IMG/VR virus record: IMGVR_UViG_3300020442_001787 | Location: 1 to 29,464 of that record | Direction: 5' to 3' (one strand) | Length of the DNA: 29,464 bases | DNA from: a virus | Shown here: piece after piece, positions 6,471-13,652 of the stretch | How the letters are laid out: every line of letters begins with the position of its first letter | Position numbering within the stretch: the first letter of the stretch is position 1 | Translations under genes and position numbers: made by a program | Notes under the pieces: model-generated | Told to the model about the DNA's origin: nothing | Seen by the model: the letters and a program-made list of their open reading frames with translations, nothing else | Databases searched by the model: none

Positions 6471-6805
6471 TGAAAGAAAGTATAAAAGCATTTCCCCCTT
6501 TAGCTATGTGGATTGTAGTTAAAGATTGGTGGAAGAGCGTAATGACAATACAGAATTCGCCATTAAGAAAATTACCGCCTCAACTTGGCCTTATGGTATT
6601 TTCGATATTATCATTGATGTGGAGTGGAATATTTGCATCAATTATAAACAATCCACATATTTTTGGATGGACCGCGGGAGCACACATATTAATAGTATGT
6701 GGTATCTTTATAACCGCAATAGTATATGAACAAGCCGAAAAAAATGCTACTTCATCACATATGACTAAATATAGTGGTCGAGCGGCTAACGGCGAACATG
6801 AGTAG
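6470..6805 (+). CDS. Small integral membrane protein, unknown function
   Basis: A 111-residue protein: an amphipathic start (ESIKAFPPLAMWIVVKDWWK), then about two strongly hydrophobic spans (LGLMVFSILSLMWSGIFASI and AGAHILIVCGIFITAIVY) and a polar C-terminus. No enzymatic motif. It is coupled to the preceding single-span protein (TAATG) and lies nine bases before pseudoazurin, so the three are probably one late transcription unit. I have no family name to offer. Confidence 0.65.
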   Translation: MKESIKAFPPLAMWIVVKDWWKSVMTIQNSPLRKLPPQLGLMVFSILSLMWSGIFASIINNPHIFGWTAGAHILIVCGIFITAIVYEQAEKNATSSHMTKYSGRAANGEHE

Positions 6806-6813
6806 GATAAAAT

Positions 6814-7245
6814 ATGAATAAATCTATAATAACTGTTATGATAGTAACATTCTTTGCTACTATATTTTTACAGGCTGCTAACGCAGCTGATATGACTATT
6901 GAAATGCTAAATAAACGTGATGACGGTGCCAAAATGGTTTATGGTACAGATATTGCAAGAGTAGAAGTTGGTACTACGGTCACGTGGATACCGGCACAAA
7001 AAGGTCATAATGTAGAATTCATCGCTGGACCAGATGGATGGAAAGCACCTAAGAAATCAAAAATTAATGAAGAAGTGACTATAACTTTTGATACTCCAGG
7101 TGTTTATTTGTATCAATGTACACCACACGCAACAATGGGTATGATTGCTCTAGTTGTAGTTGGCGATGGTGGTAATGACGTATCTAAAGCTAAGGTACGA
7201 GGAAAGTCTAAAAGAAAACTCAAAGAGCTTTTGGAGGCATTATAG
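6814..7245 (+). CDS. Pseudoazurin-type blue copper protein
   Basis: A 143-residue cupredoxin with a Sec signal peptide (MNKSIITVMIVTFFATIFLQ, cleavage after ANA near residue 24). The four type I copper ligands are in place: His65 in KGHNVEF, and Cys102, His105, Met110 in CTPHATMGM, the exact C-x2-H-x4-M spacing of pseudoazurin. GHNVE also matches pseudoazurin better than plastocyanin. It would carry electrons in the host periplasm between the bc1 complex and a terminal oxidase or N-oxide reductase. The C-terminal tail is lysine-rich. Phage-borne plastocyanin is known from cyanophages; this looks like the counterpart for a heterotrophic host. A terminator follows 8 bases after the stop. Confidence 0.9.
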   Translation: MNKSIITVMIVTFFATIFLQAANAADMTIEMLNKRDDGAKMVYGTDIARVEVGTTVTWIPAQKGHNVEFIAGPDGWKAPKKSKINEEVTITFDTPGVYLYQCTPHATMGMIALVVVGDGGNDVSKAKVRGKSKRKLKELLEAL

Positions 7246-7253
7246 AAAAAAAT

Positions 7254-7273
7254 GGCGCTTCGGCGCCTTTTTT
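7254..7273 (+). terminator. Rho-independent terminator after pseudoazurin
   Basis: Stem GGCGC (7254-7258), loop TTCG, stem GCGCC (7263-7267), then six T (7268-7273), preceded by a run of A. A textbook intrinsic terminator that separates the late auxiliary block from the DNA polymerase transcript. Confidence 0.95.
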
Positions 7274-7274
7274 G

Positions 7275-7303
7275 TTTACATTCCCCTCAAAATGTGATAG
7301 AAT
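7275..7303 (+). promoter_or_regulatory. Early-type promoter TTTACA-N17-TAGAAT ahead of gp43
   Basis: -35 TTTACA at 7275-7280, spacer of 17 bases ending in TGA (extended -10), and -10 TAGAAT at 7298-7303. It begins directly after the terminator, in a non-coding gap. The gene's ribosome site GGAGG (7316-7320) would be included in the leader. Confidence 0.85.
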
Positions 7304-7327
7304 ACTTATATTGTTGGAGGTTTTTAT

Positions 7328-9838
7328 TTGTCATTCTATACATCAGTAAATCGCTATGGGAATCAAATCCTATATTGCGGCTATAACGACAATGGCGTAC
7401 GTGTCGAAAAGAAAATAAAGTTTGCGCCCACTCTTTTTATCCCAAGTAAAAATAAAAATACCGAATGGCTTTCCTTAGATGGCGCGCCAGTTGAACCATT
7501 GGGATTTCCCTCAATGAGGGATGCCAAGAATTTTGTAGATCAATATAAAGATGTTGATGGTATGAAAGTCTATGGTAATACTAATTATATTCATCAATGC
7601 ATTACGGATATGTTTCCGGAAGAAATTAAGTTTCGACCTAGTCAAGTTAATGTTGTAAACTTTGATATCGAAGTTGCATCTGATGACGGCTTTCCAAAGC
7701 CAGAAGAAGCAATTCAACCAATTATTTCTATTGCTTTAAAATCAAGCCAGTCTTCAATCTATCATGTTTGGGGTCTAGGAGAATATGATCATGAAAAAAC
7801 TAATATTGACATGCGTGGCGATCTTATACAATATCGTAAATTCGATACTGAAGAAGCTTTATTGGCTAGCTTCCATAAGTTTTGGTGTGCTAACAGGCCG
7901 GACATCATCACTGGCTGGAACAGTCGCTTTTTCGATATTCCTTATCTTATTAATCGCATCGCACGTATTGGAACTTTTGAAGCTGTAAAACGTTTATCTC
8001 CATGGAATATGGTAAACGAACGTAATACAGAAATTACTGGCCGTACTCAATATGGTTATGAGATTGTTGGCATACAACAAGCCGATTATCTCGAACTATT
8101 TAAGAAATTTGGATATTCATATGGCGCACAAGAATCATATAAGCTTGATCACATTGCTCACGTCGTTCTCGGTGAAAAGAAGTTATCTTACGAAGAACAT
8201 GGTAATCTATATACCCTGTATAAGGAAGATCATCAAAGGTTTATAGACTATAATATCAAAGATGTTCAACTTGTAAATCGCATCGAAGAAAAGATGGGTC
8301 TTATTCAGTTGGCACAAACTATGGCTTATCGTGGTGGCGTTAATCTTCAAGATACGTTTGGTACTACGGCCATATGGGATTCTATTATCTATCGTGAGCT
8401 TAATAAGAAAAAGATTGCTATTCCGCCTAACTATGAAAAGATTAAGAATCCATATCCAGGCGGTTATGTGAAAGAACCACAAGTAGGTCTACATGATTGG
8501 GTCGTATCTTTCGATCTTAATTCTCTGTATCCAAATCTAATCGTACAATACAACATGTCACCAGAGACTCTTGTGGCTCAGACAGAGCGGTCTGGTGTGG
8601 ATTTTTACTTAGAATCAGATAATAAAGTAACTTCACAATATTCTGTTGCAGCCAATGGTTCAACTTATCGTAAAGACTTTCAAGGCATTTTGCCAAAGAT
8701 TATTGAAGCGTATTATGCCGAACGTTCGCAAATTAAAAAAGAAATGTTAAGCGTTGAGCAAGAATATCAGAAGAATAAATCTGTTGAGCTTGAACGAGAA
8801 ATCAATCGATACAACAATCGACAAATGGCCATTAAGATTTTGCTTAACTCTCTTTATGGTGCGTTAGGTAATAAATATTTTCGATATTTTGATATGCGTA
8901 TGGCCGAAGGTATTACTTTATCCGGTCAACTTTCTGTATTATGGGCTGAAAAGGCCGTCAATAAGGAGATGAATAATGTCCTCAAAACTAAAGACGTGGA
9001 CTACGTTATTGCGATTGATACTGATTCTCTGTATATTAATATGGGTGGTCTTGTAGATCAGTTTAAACCAAAAGATCCTGTTAAGTTTCTTGATCAGATC
9101 TGTTCCGATCATTTTGAAAAAGTATTAAGTAAAGCATATGCTGAACTGTTTGACAAAATGAATGCATACAAACCACGTATGGAAATGGGCCGAGAAGTTA
9201 TTGCCGATCGTGGTATTTGGACTGCAAAGAAACGTTATATTCTAAATGTCCATAATTCTGAAGGCGTACAATATGCTGAGCCTAAACTTAAGATTATGGG
9301 TATTGAAGCCATTAAGTCATCGACCCCAGAAGTAGTTCGTGATAAATTCAAGCAAGCGTTTAAAATTATTATCAGCGGATCTGAAAATAAAACGCAAGAG
9401 TTTATCACGAACTTCTATAATGAGTTTCGTTCATTACCACCTGAAAATATATCCTTTCCGCGTGGTGCCCGTGAGGTGACCAAATGGGCTACAAAAAAAG
9501 GTGAAAAAATTGCATATAAAAAGGGAACGCCTATTCACATTCGTGGCAGTTTGTTGTATAATACTCTTATCGATAAATATAATTTACATAAGAAATATAC
9601 CAAGATCCAGAATGGCGAGAAGGTAAAGTTTTGTTATCTTAGAACTCCTAATCCGATTCACGAAAATGTGATTGCCTTTCCTGATTACTTGCCAAAAGAA
9701 TTTGGTCTAGAAAAGTTTGTTGATTATGATAAACAGTTTGAGAAAACATTTACTGAACCACTCAAACCTATTCTAGATCCAACCGGATGGTTTATTAATT
9801 ATGATAACTCAAACACGTTGGAGGCTTTCTTCGTATGA
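7328..9838 (+). CDS. 43: Family B DNA polymerase (T4 gp43-like)
   Basis: An 836-residue replicative polymerase. Exo I motif NFDIEV has catalytic Asp113 and Glu115, as T4 Asp112 and Glu114; motif A is DLNSLYPN near residue 397, motif B KILLNSLYGALGNKYFRYFD near 505-522, and motif C DTDSLYIN near 565. KKRYI and a C-terminal region ending LEAFFV complete it. It lacks any intein or split, and is slightly shorter than T4 gp43 (898), as in other marine T4-type phages. Start is TTG 7328, seven bases after GGAGG; the first conserved residues follow immediately. Transcribed from the promoter at 7275. It overlaps the next gene by 4 bases. Confidence 0.97.
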   Translation: MSFYTSVNRYGNQILYCGYNDNGVRVEKKIKFAPTLFIPSKNKNTEWLSLDGAPVEPLGFPSMRDAKNFVDQYKDVDGMKVYGNTNYIHQCITDMFPEEIKFRPSQVNVVNFDIEVASDDGFPKPEEAIQPIISIALKSSQSSIYHVWGLGEYDHEKTNIDMRGDLIQYRKFDTEEALLASFHKFWCANRPDIITGWNSRFFDIPYLINRIARIGTFEAVKRLSPWNMVNERNTEITGRTQYGYEIVGIQQADYLELFKKFGYSYGAQESYKLDHIAHVVLGEKKLSYEEHGNLYTLYKEDHQRFIDYNIKDVQLVNRIEEKMGLIQLAQTMAYRGGVNLQDTFGTTAIWDSIIYRELNKKKIAIPPNYEKIKNPYPGGYVKEPQVGLHDWVVSFDLNSLYPNLIVQYNMSPETLVAQTERSGVDFYLESDNKVTSQYSVAANGSTYRKDFQGILPKIIEAYYAERSQIKKEMLSVEQEYQKNKSVELEREINRYNNRQMAIKILLNSLYGALGNKYFRYFDMRMAEGITLSGQLSVLWAEKAVNKEMNNVLKTKDVDYVIAIDTDSLYINMGGLVDQFKPKDPVKFLDQICSDHFEKVLSKAYAELFDKMNAYKPRMEMGREVIADRGIWTAKKRYILNVHNSEGVQYAEPKLKIMGIEAIKSSTPEVVRDKFKQAFKIIISGSENKTQEFITNFYNEFRSLPPENISFPRGAREVTKWATKKGEKIAYKKGTPIHIRGSLLYNTLIDKYNLHKKYTKIQNGEKVKFCYLRTPNPIHENVIAFPDYLPKEFGLEKFVDYDKQFEKTFTEPLKPILDPTGWFINYDNSNTLEAFFV

Positions 9839-10044
9839 CAAATTGGCTAAAAAGACTTTTATACGATAAGTATGAAGTCACAATATGGTTTACAGAAGGT
9901 GACAAGAAAACAAAAAGTTTCTTTGAATTATCTGAACTAAATAAGATTGACCAAACATCTTTGCGCGGTAGAGATATGGATGGTCGTAAAATTAATATCA
10001 AGACTACCGAAAAATTTGATTATCAAGTGAGGAAAATATACTAA
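9835..10044 (+). CDS. Conserved small protein downstream of gp43
   Basis: A 69-residue protein, MTNWLKRLLYDKYEVTIWF then a polar middle and KINIKTTEKFDYQVRKIY. A NWLK(R/K)L.YD.Y...(V/I)W start and F.YQV.K end are familiar from small uncharacterised proteins next to DNA polymerase in marine T4-type phages. It is coupled by ATGA to gp43 and by TAATG to the MazG-like gene. Function unknown. Confidence 0.75.
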   Translation: MTNWLKRLLYDKYEVTIWFTEGDKKTKSFFELSELNKIDQTSLRGRDMDGRKINIKTTEKFDYQVRKIY

Positions 10045-10454
10045 TGAGTGACTGGGCTAATGACATTTATATGATGCATAATAAATTTGGCGTCAAAGAA
10101 TGGTTCGAACAAAATAAAGATAATAAAGATCTTATGCGAACATATCTTAAATTTCGGTTAAATATGGTTCGTGAAGAATTAGATGAAACATGTGATGCTT
10201 TTGAATCAAAAGATTCTGAAGAAATCGTAGATGGTCTTATTGACCTTTGCGTATTTGCTATCGGCACACTTGACGTATTTGGAGTCGATGCTAATAAAGC
10301 TTGGGATAAAATTTATGAAGCGAATATGGCAAAAGAACCTGGAGTAAAGCCAGGTCGACCAAATCCTTTTGGACTTCCAGATCTAATAAAACCTGAAGGA
10401 TGGCAAGGCCCTAATCATGAGGACAACCATGGCAATCTCGCTAACGCTCTTTAA
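10044..10454 (+). CDS. MazG-like nucleotide pyrophosphohydrolase
   Basis: A 136-residue all-helical protein of the MazG / all-alpha NTP pyrophosphatase type. The metal-binding signature is split as usual: VREELDET (E-E-x-x-E) and then EEIVDGLIDLCVFAIGTL (E-x-x-D), with WDKIYEANMAKEPG as the closing helix. These enzymes hydrolyse (d)NTPs to monophosphates and are common in marine phages, where they probably condition the dNTP pool; a dCTP or dUTP substrate is possible given dCMP hydroxymethylase later in the window. The 3' end overlaps the next gene by 26 bases. Confidence 0.85.
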   Translation: MSDWANDIYMMHNKFGVKEWFEQNKDNKDLMRTYLKFRLNMVREELDETCDAFESKDSEEIVDGLIDLCVFAIGTLDVFGVDANKAWDKIYEANMAKEPGVKPGRPNPFGLPDLIKPEGWQGPNHEDNHGNLANAL

Positions 10455-11358
10455 GAGCGTCTTTGATAATAAAACACATCGTAGAATGGACTTCGAGAAC
10501 TGGCAACAGTTTTCGGAGCTTTTGCACGATTTGTCTAAACAACCACTAAAGGGAAAGAAGGATGCGCAACTTATATCACCAGCTGTATATGTTCCTGATA
10601 CAACTAGGGCCAACAAGAATGTTGATAATTGGGCAGGTTGGGCTGCTATTGATGTTGATGATCACGCATTTAAGGGGAATCTAGAGGATGAACTTAATGA
10701 GCGCTTTGGTAATTACACATATGTGTGTTATAGTACCGCTAGTAGCACTCATGAATTTCCGAAGTTTCGTGTGGTTTTCCCGCTTAAAACTCCAGTTGAA
10801 CAAGATAAAATCAAGCACTTCTGGTATGCGCTCAACTCGGAGTTGGGTAATATGGCAGACAAACAGACTAAAGACTTATCTCGTATGTATTATATTCCTG
10901 CAACTTACGATAACGCTAATAACTTCATCTTCTCTAATGATAATGGCGAATATGTTGACCCCATCAAACTCATGGCAAAATATGAGTACGCACAAAAATC
11001 AAGCAAAAACTTTATCGACCGACTCCCTGAAGCTTTACAAAAACAGGTTCTTGAACACAGAAAATCAAAACTAGATAATACTAATATTGTATGGACAAGT
11101 TATCGTGATTGTCCGTTCTGGCCACAGAAATTAGCCAGCGAATATCAGATTATATCTAATACAGGTTGGTATCATAAAATGTATCAGATCATGGTGGCTA
11201 TTGCTGCTAGAGCTGTTGAGCGTCAATATCCAATAAACTCAAATGAGATAACTAATCTGTGTCGTGAGTTTGATATGGAAACTGGCAATTGGTATGAAAA
11301 TCGTCCTATGGACGTAGAAGCAGATAGGGCACTAGAATATGTTTACAAAAATGTCTAA
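10429..11358 (+). CDS. Archaeo-eukaryotic primase (PrimPol)-like protein
   Basis: A 309-residue protein. It carries the three AEP-type signatures in order: DVDD (Asp75-x-Asp77, metal motif I), STH at 106-108 with nearby Arg114 in KFRVVFPL (motif II), and KDLSRMYYIP with Asp149 and Arg152 (motif III). The C-terminal third is helical, like the primase-associated domains in phage AEP proteins. Start: ATG 10429 is five bases after GAGGA and is preferred over ATG 10417. No DnaG-type primase (gp61) is in the window, so this could serve as or supplement the primase; it could also be a translesion or repair polymerase. Family placement is by motif only. Confidence 0.5.
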   Translation: MAISLTLFKSVFDNKTHRRMDFENWQQFSELLHDLSKQPLKGKKDAQLISPAVYVPDTTRANKNVDNWAGWAAIDVDDHAFKGNLEDELNERFGNYTYVCYSTASSTHEFPKFRVVFPLKTPVEQDKIKHFWYALNSELGNMADKQTKDLSRMYYIPATYDNANNFIFSNDNGEYVDPIKLMAKYEYAQKSSKNFIDRLPEALQKQVLEHRKSKLDNTNIVWTSYRDCPFWPQKLASEYQIISNTGWYHKMYQIMVAIAARAVERQYPINSNEITNLCREFDMETGNWYENRPMDVEADRALEYVYKNV

Positions 11359-11809
11359 TCTTATTAATAGAGATTTAGTTGTTACACAAGATTTTATTGA
11401 TTATAGAAATTATCACTGGAATCAAGGTAGCTACAAAAGTGAAAAAAATTGTGATTATCTTTTTCTCGAGTGGTGGTTAATTAAAAATAAACTAGCTAGT
11501 CCTCCTAGTCATAGATGGAGACACGATCTACGTTTTAATTTTAATCCGCCACATCTAACAGATTGTAAAAGAATTGAAACTGATAATTTTAATATTACAG
11601 ATCCTAAAACTTATTATAACTTAAAGCAATCTATTTTTGAAAAGAATATGTTAACACATTTTTTATTTTATACTACTGAAGACAGTGGTGAATTATTTCA
11701 AGTTGGCGATATTGTTCCGCATAGATTTATAAAATATGAAAAAGCAGAAAATGTAATTAGCAGATTAATAGATAGTCAATTTACAGGATGGTATTGCAAA
11801 GTTGCCTGA
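11351..11809 (+). CDS. Hypothetical protein
   Basis: A 152-residue protein rich in aromatic and basic residues (YRNYHWNQGSYKSEKNCDYL, SHRWRHDLRFNFNPPH, NMLTHFLFYTTED). Aromatic-basic composition and a mixed alpha/beta pattern fit a nucleic-acid enzyme, but I cannot name a family; no complete nuclease motif is convincing. ATG 11351 is chosen over ATG 11339, which lies over the upstream coding end. It is overlapped at the 3' end by the nucleotidyltransferase. Confidence 0.7.
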   Translation: MSNLINRDLVVTQDFIDYRNYHWNQGSYKSEKNCDYLFLEWWLIKNKLASPPSHRWRHDLRFNFNPPHLTDCKRIETDNFNITDPKTYYNLKQSIFEKNMLTHFLFYTTEDSGELFQVGDIVPHRFIKYEKAENVISRLIDSQFTGWYCKVA

Positions 11810-12251
11810 TAACATAGTATTAGTTACTGGAGGATTTGATCCTATACATTCTGGTCATATATCCTATTTAAAAGAAGCTAGTAAGCTTGGATCTAAACTA
11901 ATAGTTGGTTTAAATTCAGATGAATGGTTAGTAAGAAAAAAAGGTAATTACTTTTTGCCATTTAAAGAAAGAGCAACTATTCTAAAATCAATTAAGTATG
12001 TTAATAAAGTAATTAGTTTTGATGATACGGATGATACAGCAAACAAACTTATTGGATTAGCTCGTACGTTTGGAAAAGGTAAGGTAATATTTGCTAATGG
12101 TGGAGATAGAGAGAGAAACAACGTACCTGAAATAGATACATGGGGATCAAATCCTCAGGTTGAATTTGTGTTTGGTGTTGGTGGAAATAAGACAAACTCA
12201 TCAAGCGATATACTAAATAATTATGTACAAAATATTAATGATATGTTATAA
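11802..12251 (+). CDS. HIGH-family nucleotidyltransferase (cytidylyl/adenylyltransferase)
   Basis: A 149-residue single-domain protein with VTGGFDPIHSGHISYLKEA: the GGFD and HSGH (HxGH) nucleotide-binding motifs at residues 9-19. LIVGLNSDEWL and KERATILKSI follow, then the loop SSSDIL in the position of the ISS(T/S)xI motif. It resembles the RfaE/HldE C-terminal ADP-heptose synthase and glycerol-3-phosphate cytidylyltransferase group, which attach AMP or CMP to a sugar or polyol phosphate. Start TTG 11802 overlaps the preceding stop. Two more members of this fold occur at 15797 and 23664. Confidence 0.85.
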   Translation: MPDNIVLVTGGFDPIHSGHISYLKEASKLGSKLIVGLNSDEWLVRKKGNYFLPFKERATILKSIKYVNKVISFDDTDDTANKLIGLARTFGKGKVIFANGGDRERNNVPEIDTWGSNPQVEFVFGVGGNKTNSSSDILNNYVQNINDML

Positions 12252-12252
12252 T
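12224..12252 (+). promoter_or_regulatory. Early-type promoter TGTACA-N17-TATAAT
   Basis: TGTACA 12224-12229, 17-base spacer ending TGT (extended -10), TATAAT 12247-12252. It overlaps the end of the nucleotidyltransferase gene and lies about 20 bases before the next ATG at 12273, so it would start the transcript for the 12273-15800 genes. Confidence 0.8.
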
Positions 12253-12272
12253 AGTGCCAGAAAGGATATATT

Positions 12273-12617
12273 ATGAAAGAATCACTCAAAGTCCTGCAAG
12301 AATGTGCAGAAATTCAAGCAAAAAAATCTAATGATTATCAGAACGAAAACTCACGTATTCGTCAAGCTGATTATTATCCACGCGGTGTTATGTCAATCAT
12401 GGAATTGATTAATACAAAGACTATTCGTCTATGGTCTGTACTCGAAGCTATGGAGAATGATCCTAACTATGAGCCTAACTTTGAAGGTGTCGAAGATTCG
12501 CTCAAAGATCTAATTAATTATTCTTCCTTTGCAGTTGCGTATGCTCGTGGTAAAATCGATGGCCAAGATCCTAATCGCGATTTCTTAAATAGGGTAAAGA
12601 AAAATGACGAAGGATAA
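12273..12617 (+). CDS. DUF1599 / nucleotide-modification-associated (Nmad1)-like protein
   Basis: A 114-residue helical protein. The opening CAEIQAKKSNDYQNENSRI, the central YYPRGVMSIMELINTKTIRL and the closing VEDSLKDLINYSSFAVAYAR match a family that I associate with DUF1599 or nucleotide-modification-associated domain 1, an all-alpha fold related to MazG and dUTPase. Close relatives are common in marine T4-type phages. The likely role is on a (modified) nucleotide, in line with the dCMP hydroxymethylase in this window; the reaction is unproven. SD GAAAGGA is upstream of ATG 12273. Confidence 0.65.
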   Translation: MKESLKVLQECAEIQAKKSNDYQNENSRIRQADYYPRGVMSIMELINTKTIRLWSVLEAMENDPNYEPNFEGVEDSLKDLINYSSFAVAYARGKIDGQDPNRDFLNRVKKNDEG

Positions 12618-12873
12618 AGATCAAAAAATAGAATTATTAGAAGAAAATGTTAGGCAGCTTCAACAACAGTTGACAGCGGCCTATATTCGTATTAAACAAT
12701 TGACAGATAAAGAAACAACTCCAGTCGATCGTCATTATAAAATGGTTCCTGATGGAACAGGTCATGGTCCGGCAATGGTAGATATAGATGATGAATGGGC
12801 AGAACCTGACCAGGGATGGTCAGATGAGACTGATATTCAAATAATGTCTACTAGTAGAGGTCACAATCAATAA
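12604..12873 (+). CDS. Hypothetical coiled-coil protein (89 aa)
   Basis: Residues 7-42 form a strong heptad coiled coil (IELLEENVRQLQQQLTAAYI), followed by an acidic, probably disordered tail (DIDDEWAEPDQGWSDETD). It overlaps the preceding gene by 14 bases and its stop overlaps the kdsA start (TAATG). No catalytic motif. It may be a small scaffold or regulator; unknown. Confidence 0.65.
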   Translation: MTKDKDQKIELLEENVRQLQQQLTAAYIRIKQLTDKETTPVDRHYKMVPDGTGHGPAMVDIDDEWAEPDQGWSDETDIQIMSTSRGHNQ

Positions 12874-13652
12874 TGGTTACAATTATTGCTGGTCCATGCC
12901 AGCACGAAACTTTATTTAAATCTCTTGACATAGCAGAACATTGTCAAGAGATTTGCGATAAGTATGGAGTTGAATATATATTTAAAGCAAGTTATGATAA
13001 AGCTAATCGTACATCTCTTGAAGGAGAACGAGGTCTAGGTTTACATAAAACTGTTAGTGATTTTTTACAAATGAAAGATTCACTAGACGTAAAGATTCTA
13101 ACAGACGTACATACTGTTGAGGAGATTCATTTTATTCATGACATAGTAGATGTGCTACAAATACCAGCATTCCTATGTCGGCAAACAGATCTTATAACAA
13201 AAGCTTGTGAAACAGATTGTATTGTAAATATTAAAAAAGGCCAGTTTCTGGCACCGTGGGACGTAGAAGGAATTTTGTCTAAGACTGAACAAGCCAAAGA
13301 AGTCTGGATAACTGAAAGAGGAACTAGTTTTGGTTACGGACGTCTTGTTAATGATTTCACTGGGATGCAGTATTTACTCGATCGTCTTGGCGAGAGATTT
13401 GTTTATGATGTTACGCACTCAGTCCAATTACCGGGTGGTAAAGGAAGCTCCTCTGATGGTAATCGTGAGTATGTTCCTGGTCTGTGCAGGGCTGGGTCCG
13501 CTCTTGGCATTTCTTCTTTTTTTATAGAGGTACATCAAGAACCGGATAACGCACCATCCGATGGACCTAACATGTTGAAACTCGAAGACTTCGATGAAGT
13601 TGTAGAAAATATAATGGAATATAATTATGCCAAACATAGAGATAACGACTAA
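12873..13652 (+). CDS. kdsA: KDO-8-phosphate synthase (KdsA), metal-dependent type
   Basis: A 259-residue (beta/alpha)8 enzyme that condenses phosphoenolpyruvate with arabinose-5-phosphate to KDO-8-phosphate. Signature blocks: IAGPC (4-9), FKASYDKANRTS (37-48), FLCRQTDL (100-107), NIKKGQFLAPWD (119-130), ITERGTSFGYGRLV (146-159), THSVQLPGG (181-189) and APSDGPN (227-233). Cys9, His182, Glu219 and Asp230 fall at the four metal ligands of metal-dependent KdsA; the Cys in place of Asn marks this class. Length is near the usual 270-285. Coupled to the next gene, PEP carboxykinase, which makes its substrate PEP. KDO normally enters LPS core; a phage copy could feed surface or virion glycans. Confidence 0.9.
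   Translation: MVTIIAGPCQHETLFKSLDIAEHCQEICDKYGVEYIFKASYDKANRTSLEGERGLGLHKTVSDFLQMKDSLDVKILTDVHTVEEIHFIHDIVDVLQIPAFLCRQTDLITKACETDCIVNIKKGQFLAPWDVEGILSKTEQAKEVWITERGTSFGYGRLVNDFTGMQYLLDRLGERFVYDVTHSVQLPGGKGSSSDGNREYVPGLCRAGSALGISSFFIEVHQEPDNAPSDGPNMLKLEDFDEVVENIMEYNYAKHRDND

Noticed and set aside
7117-7145. TGTACA-N17-TATGAT inside the pseudoazurin gene
   Set aside because: The hexamers and spacing match the promoter set, but there is no TGN before the -10, the TGT-ACA bases encode the copper-ligand Cys-Thr, and a strong terminator follows before the next gene.
9534-9562. TTCACA-N17-TATAAT near the end of gp43
   Set aside because: The -35 deviates from the set and there is no exact extended -10; it could be a weak promoter for 9835 onward but support is low.
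13330-13527. Hydrophobic +1-frame ORF of 65 codons inside kdsA
   Set aside because: TTG start without ribosome site; hydrophobicity is explained by T-rich third positions of the kdsA frame.
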